Origin: Halichondria panicea
Lineage: Eukaryota > Porifera > Demospongiae > Suberitida > Halichondriidae
Direction: 5' to 3'
Assembly: GCF_963675165.1 (NCBI RefSeq)
Contig: NC_087385.1
Coordinates: 656,001 to 720,000 of the forward strand
Length of the DNA: 64,000 nucleotides
In this document: positions 59,364 to 64,000 of the stretch, piece by piece
How the letters are laid out: every line of letters starts with the position of its first letter
Numbering within the stretch: position 1 is the first letter of the stretch
Notes under the pieces: model-generated
What the model was told of the DNA's origin: nothing
Databases searched by the model: none
What the model saw: the letters and a program-made list of their open reading frames with translations, nothing else
Position numbers and translations under genes: made by a program

Positions 59364-62300
59364 ATGGATGCTCCAGTTGAACCATCACCTCGTTGGGGTC
59401 AATTCTCTGCAGTTGACGGACGCCATTACATGTGGAGGGGGCTTGGTCCAGGACGAGGGTCTAACATCATTGCTGTGTGTGATCCAAGCACTGAGCTCTG
59501 GAGCCTCTTGCCCACCACTGGACCTTTACCCCCTGGAGAGTTGGGTGGTTGCTCTGTTTGTGTAGGTCGTTGCCTGTACACCTTTGGTGGTCGTGATGGG
59601 TCTTCTTCTTACTTCAATGACATGAGCAAGCTTGATCTGGACACTCTCCAGTGGACCAACGTTCAAACCTCTGGTAGTCAGCCTATGAAAAAGGCTTACT
59701 GTGGACTTGTCCGTGTGAATGAGAGAACTCTGTGCTGCTTTGGAGGAGTCGTCGGTATTGAGGGCACCACACAACCAGGATCAACATTCACCAAGACTGG
59801 ACTGTCTGATGGAAGTAGATGGACAAACGAATTCCATTTCTTTGACACACAAAATGGTAAATTTTGTCAATGTGCACATTCGCTGTATGTTTTCATTGCA
59901 TACACTTATAGGGTATCTAGCTACTGGTGGGCGGAGTCCCACCCTCACTCACATAGGAAACCATGTTCACTTTCAATGTTATAAGGATGATATAACATTG
60001 TACCATTCTCTAAATTGCCCCACCCCCACTTGCAGGTGTCTGGTCGTCCCCTGAGCTCAGAGGAGAGAGACCTCCTCCCTGTAGTGCCTTCACCTTCACC
60101 ATGGTGGACCAACACAGGGCAGTCTTCTTTGGAGGGTTGCAGTCTGGTGATAGAGTCAATGAAGTCTACATATTTGACTTCAGGACCATGGTGAGTTGGA
60201 ATTAGTACTGCCACATTGATATGCACAATACTGTGTGTTCACTGTGTGTAGGAGGTCACTAAGGTGAAGCCAGTACAGGGAGAGCCACGGCCAATGAGGA
60301 GGTCACTACATGCTGCCTGTTGTCTCAACTATGGCCAGGACCACCCTCAACTACTGGTGTACGGAGGACTGGATAATGGCAGCAAGGCACTGGAGGACAT
60401 GTGGATACTGGATGTAGACACTGTCCAGTGGGCAGAGGTGAGTCTTGTCTTATTATGAACTGTTAGTGTACGTGTAATAAATGGACGTAATAAAGAGATA
60501 CGAGACGTTCATTTACAAGAGTAAATAACTTTGAAGTCTAGGAGGATGTTAAATACTTGTGCTATGTACACACACCTTTACTATATTATATCACGTTGTT
60601 AAGGTTACAAGCGTGTAATAAAAGTCATACAGTCCCTTCCATATACGATCGCGTAGCCTCGAGGCATAATTTGGTAAAGGGTCACTGTAATATAAAACAC
60701 ATAGCCTTGAGATTCCTCGTGTTGTAATGTTATACTTATTTCATACAGTACATGGATTATCTGATGATCTGTTCAGAATACACAGTACTACTGTACACTC
60801 AACATTTATTTATCAGAGCATTATTTTTTGTGCCTCCAGGTGACACCTCCTGAGTCAATGACACCACGTTACTACCACTCCATCACTGCCACCAGTCTGG
60901 GACCAGGACTCACTGAGGTCCTCGTGTTTGGAGGCAAGCGGAAGATGGGGGGAGATGTCATTGCTGAGACCACCGTACTGAGATTTGGTGAGCAGCTACT
61001 AGTACATGTAGCCATGGCAACTATTGTCTGATAGACAAGTACACACAATACATGTGTCAATGACTCTGAATGTATATACTGTTACATTTGTTCCTTAATC
61101 CCCCCTACAGAGTTGACTGGACCCTCAGCGTCTGTTGCTGGACCCTCGGCTGGGAAGTGGGCTCTCGTGGATATGGCCCACAACGACACTAGAGGCTCCG
61201 CCCAGCGACTGAGAGAGAAAATGATCAGACAAGCAACTGCTCGTGCCTCATCAGTCAGTGAGACCAGCGACCACTCCTCTCAAGACCGGGTGAGGGCTCT
61301 GGAACAACAGTTACGAGCAGCAGAGCAGAGAGAGCACGACACTCATCGTTACCACCAACTACAGTTGCAAGAGAAAAATCGAGAAATAACTGCACAAGCT
61401 ATAGAATTAACGGAGGCCAACCGTCGTCATGGAGATGCGGAGGAAAGAGCACAGCTGGCAGAGCAAAGAGAGCAAGCTACACAATTACTTTTACAAGTGA
61501 AAGATCGAGAATTGGCTGAGGCCAACAGAAGAGAAGCTGACCTGTCTGCTCGAATCACAGCTCTAGAGTGGGAGTTAGAAGGCAAGACGAAAGAGTTGGC
61601 AGCACACAACACAGAGGTGTGGAGGATTCCGGCCAACAGAGTGATCATTGGCAGGAGGATTGGCAAAGGAGGGTGGGGGGAGGTGCTGGAGGGAACAGTG
61701 AGCGTGGCCGTCAAGCGACTACACGAAGAAATTGCTCTCCCAATCTACATCGAGAAAATGGAGAGAGAAATGAAGCTATTGGCTGAAGTGCGACACCCAA
61801 ACCTTGTGCAATTCATTGGTGCTATTTTTGATGAGCCAAACCAAGCCCATCGATCTCCTCCTCTCATCATCACCGAGCTTCTGGACATGAATCTCCGACA
61901 AGCGTACGAGAGGAATCAACTGGACCCAGGAAATCGTCTCTCGATCTTTATGGACATTGCCCTAGCTCTAAACTACCTGCACCAGCGCTACGATCCCATC
62001 ATCCACCGTGATGTGAGTGCTCCCAACGTCCTCCTTCAGCGAATGCCCAACCACCAGTGGAAGGGGAAGGTCTCTGACCTGGGCTCAGCCAACTTCCTGC
62101 AGCATGCTCATACGATGGGAGAGGGGGCCATAATCTACTCCCCTCCTGAAGTCATCCCTCAAGCCTTTGATCCTCTCACTCCACCTCTGAGACAGTCTGT
62201 CAATATCGATGTGTACAGCTACGGTATTGTCCTCTGTGAGGTGACCGCTAGTCGATTCCCAAGTGCTGAACATTATCGAGACATGATTCTCCAAGTACAG

Positions 62301-62414
62301 AGGCAGCGTCCTGCAGTGTACGAGCTGATACTCCACTGCACTAAAAGAGAGCCCAGCCATCGACCCAGCATGGCACAGGTGATGGTGGAACTGAACAAAA
62401 TAGCGCCCTTTTAA
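59364..62414 (+). CDS. Kelch-coiled-coil-kinase protein, copy E
   Basis: Exons 59364-59856, 60036-60190, 60252-60437, 60840-60987 and 61111-62414; 761 aa, intact. Kelch blades YTFGGRD, CCFGGVV, VFFGGLQ, LVYGGL and LVFGGK are followed by the coiled coil and a TKL-like kinase with HRDVSAPNVLL, SDLGS and SPPE. The N-lobe differs from the other copies over about 70 residues: loop GKGGWGEV, KRLHEEIALPIYIEKMEREMK, and an insertion FDEPNQAHRS before the hinge. The rest of the kinase is nearly identical to copy C. This local divergence suggests recombination with an unseen paralogue, and possibly a different regulatory surface around helix C. Confidence 0.92.
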
Positions 62415-62832
62415 CTATGAACAATGTATATATGGTGAACACTTATCTATAGTATATAGCTTCCTTTTTAGTTTAGGTTGTAGTTGATAATTAATACCCA
62501 TTGTGGGACTCTGTGTTATACACACACTAATTGTTTGAACAATGTGAACACTTATAATTATCCAGTAGCTAGCTTCTTGAATTAATATTGATTTTTAATA
62601 ACTTCGTGAATTTTATTGATAGCTTTGGCTTTTGTAGTGTGTGTTTGCACTCTCCTATTATGATGATTACTATTGACTTTATCTCAGTCTCATGCTAATC
62701 AATATTACCATTCACAATAATTATGATGAGTGGTATGGGCAAACGTTATTCACATAATTAGAACAATAGCAGTAACCACAAAACCAGTCCATAAATACAA
62801 TCAAAGCGATGAATATAGAGTTCCTAAGAGTG

Positions 62833-63385
62833 TCACTGTTGAGAGCAGCCCACCCTCTGTGCCCCGCCCACTCCTTCATCCTCCTCATCTTCATCGTATA
62901 TGGCTCCACCCCTTTGTGCCCCGCCCACTCCCCTCGTCCCCTCACTCTCTATCATATCCACTTCCTCTGCCTCTGGGTCCAGTGCTGGTGGGTCAGGTCC
63001 TGTGGGCAGGAGACACTCCAACACCTGTGTGTGTGTGTAGGTGTGTGTGTGTGTGTGTGTGTGTGTGGGGGGGGGGGGGGGGTAGAGTACATTGCTATAC
63101 AGTGGGGGCCTGTGTATTGGATCAGTATACCAACTACTTCACAAAGACACCTTAATTATAGAAGACAAGGTGGTACAGCATAAAGATATTGCATGTATAC
63201 AGTGGAGGTCTGTGTATTGAGAGGCTGCCTACACTGCACACACATATCACATGATTATAGCCACTGACCTTTAGTTGACTCTCCTCCAGGAAACCAGAGT
63301 CAGGGAATTGGATGGTGAACTGAACATAGAGGTTTCCCTTGACATGAGGCTTCCTGAACACTGGCATCCCCTCACCCTCCAGACC
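62833..63385 (-). CDS. DNAJA2-like co-chaperone, copy 3, 3' exons (partial)
   Basis: Two C-terminal exons are visible: 63385-63269 ([17 protein letters not shown] then [18 protein letters not shown]) and 63024-62833 ([19 protein letters not shown] through RVGCSQQ). Both are open, in phase, and the CSQQ end fits a CaaX farnesylation box as in class A DnaJ proteins (DNAJA2 ends CAHQ). The donor after LEESQLK is gtcagt rather than gtatgc. The rest of the gene lies beyond the window, so whether this copy is functional cannot be decided. It may be the source of copies 1 and 2. Confidence 0.75.
63025..63081. repeat. (TG)n/G-tract microsatellite
   Basis: Short TG run followed by about 16 G, in the last intron of DNAJA2-like copy 3. 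Confidence 0.9.
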
Positions 63386-63389
63386 CTGG

Positions 63390-63400
63390 ACACACACACA

Positions 63401-63464
<64 letters not shown>

Positions 63465-63509
63465 TGTACATGTACACACACACACACACACACACAGAGT
63501 ACTGTACAT

Positions 63510-63547
<38 letters not shown>
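63390..63547. repeat. (CA)n microsatellite with interruptions
   Basis: CA tract broken twice by gagtactgtacatgtaca. Homologous to the pure tracts at 35098 and 54275. Confidence 0.97.
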
Positions 63548-63549
<2 letters not shown>

Positions 63550-63848
63550 TGTAAACTCAATTGATACTACTTTCAGTATGTTGTAATTAGATTGGCAGAG
63601 TTTTCGTAGGTTTTTAGCAACTGTACATGTACCTACGTATAATACTGCGCACACAACACAACCACTGTTAGTATTGCACATGACCACAAGACTATAAATA
63701 CATACACATGAAGTGAAAATAGAAATAACAAGATCAAAAGTCCTATACCTAACCCTAATTATGACCCGTTCCAAATTTGGGAATTAAGCATCTGAAAGAG
63801 CTTCTTCTCTAAAATGATATCATCAAAGTTCATATTTGAGTGATAAAA

Positions 63849-64000
63849 CTACCGTATAGCGGGTATATTTCGAGGGTATACACTTTCGCGGATTGACCGT
63901 TTAAAAGGTTTTCGGGAATTCAGAATAGCAGTGTTTCTGCAGCGTGTATGCGTGCGATATTAAACTCATGGGTATAAATGTTCGCGGTAGATGCTTGATC
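63849..64000. mobile_element. foldback repeat, left part (runs off window)
   Basis: Starts accgtatagcgggtatattt and follows 35625 and 54888 closely up to the window edge. Confidence 0.75.

Overview
The window looks like metazoan nuclear DNA, most likely from a demosponge of the Amphimedon type. The animal-type genes (a HOIL-1/SHARPIN relative, ZC3H18, a B4GALNT3/4-like glycosyltransferase), the many short GT-AG introns, the very dense foldback/MITE elements and a private tandem array of Kelch-kinase genes all fit. The species is inferred, not proven. No tRNA, rRNA, CRISPR array or prokaryotic signal was seen.

Region 1 (1-23400) is ordinary, compact gene territory. A 13-exon minus-strand gene (757-7132) joins an EVH1-like domain, a proline/glutamine-rich linker, a UBL, an NZF finger and a HOIL-1-type RING-IBR-RING. 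It is head-to-head with a plus-strand ALDH1/2 gene (7440-9649). A DDX28-like DEAD-box helicase follows (9878-11685), then two minus-strand genes: a 17-exon B4GALNT3/4-like glycosyltransferase (12161-18233) and a 12-exon ZC3H18 homologue (18500-22912). In every gene the exon joins were checked for phase and the total length is divisible by three.

Region 2 (23400-64000) is a tandem array. Its unit is a plus-strand gene encoding Kelch repeats, a coiled coil and a TKL-like kinase, followed by an opposed (minus-strand) remnant of a DNAJA2-like co-chaperone gene. Five kinase copies are visible. A (23646-26351), D (50422-53417) and E (59364-62414) are open. B (27878-29735) has a nonsense codon and lacks the kinase. 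C (31073-34117) has a 5-bp duplication that separates the Kelch part from an intact kinase frame. The two complete-length DNAJA2-like remnants carry different lesions. The third runs off the window and its visible exons are intact. An isolated exon-like piece of xanthine dehydrogenase, with its own splice sites, lies inside the second remnant.

Region 3 (37825-50193) is a set of insertions into the C-D interval of the array. Two small elements lie side by side with three copies of one 7-bp target duplication. A third-order nest follows: a foldback element with satellite-like inverted repeats, then an 8.5-kb P-type DNA transposon (829-aa transposase, 353-aa companion ORF, 32-bp terminal repeats and 7-bp target duplication), then a 3.8-kb element with 195-bp inverted repeats that carries a second, unrelated DDE integrase and an AT-hook/RING protein. 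The paralogous D-E unit preserves empty or near-empty sites for several of these insertions, so the history can be read from the window itself.
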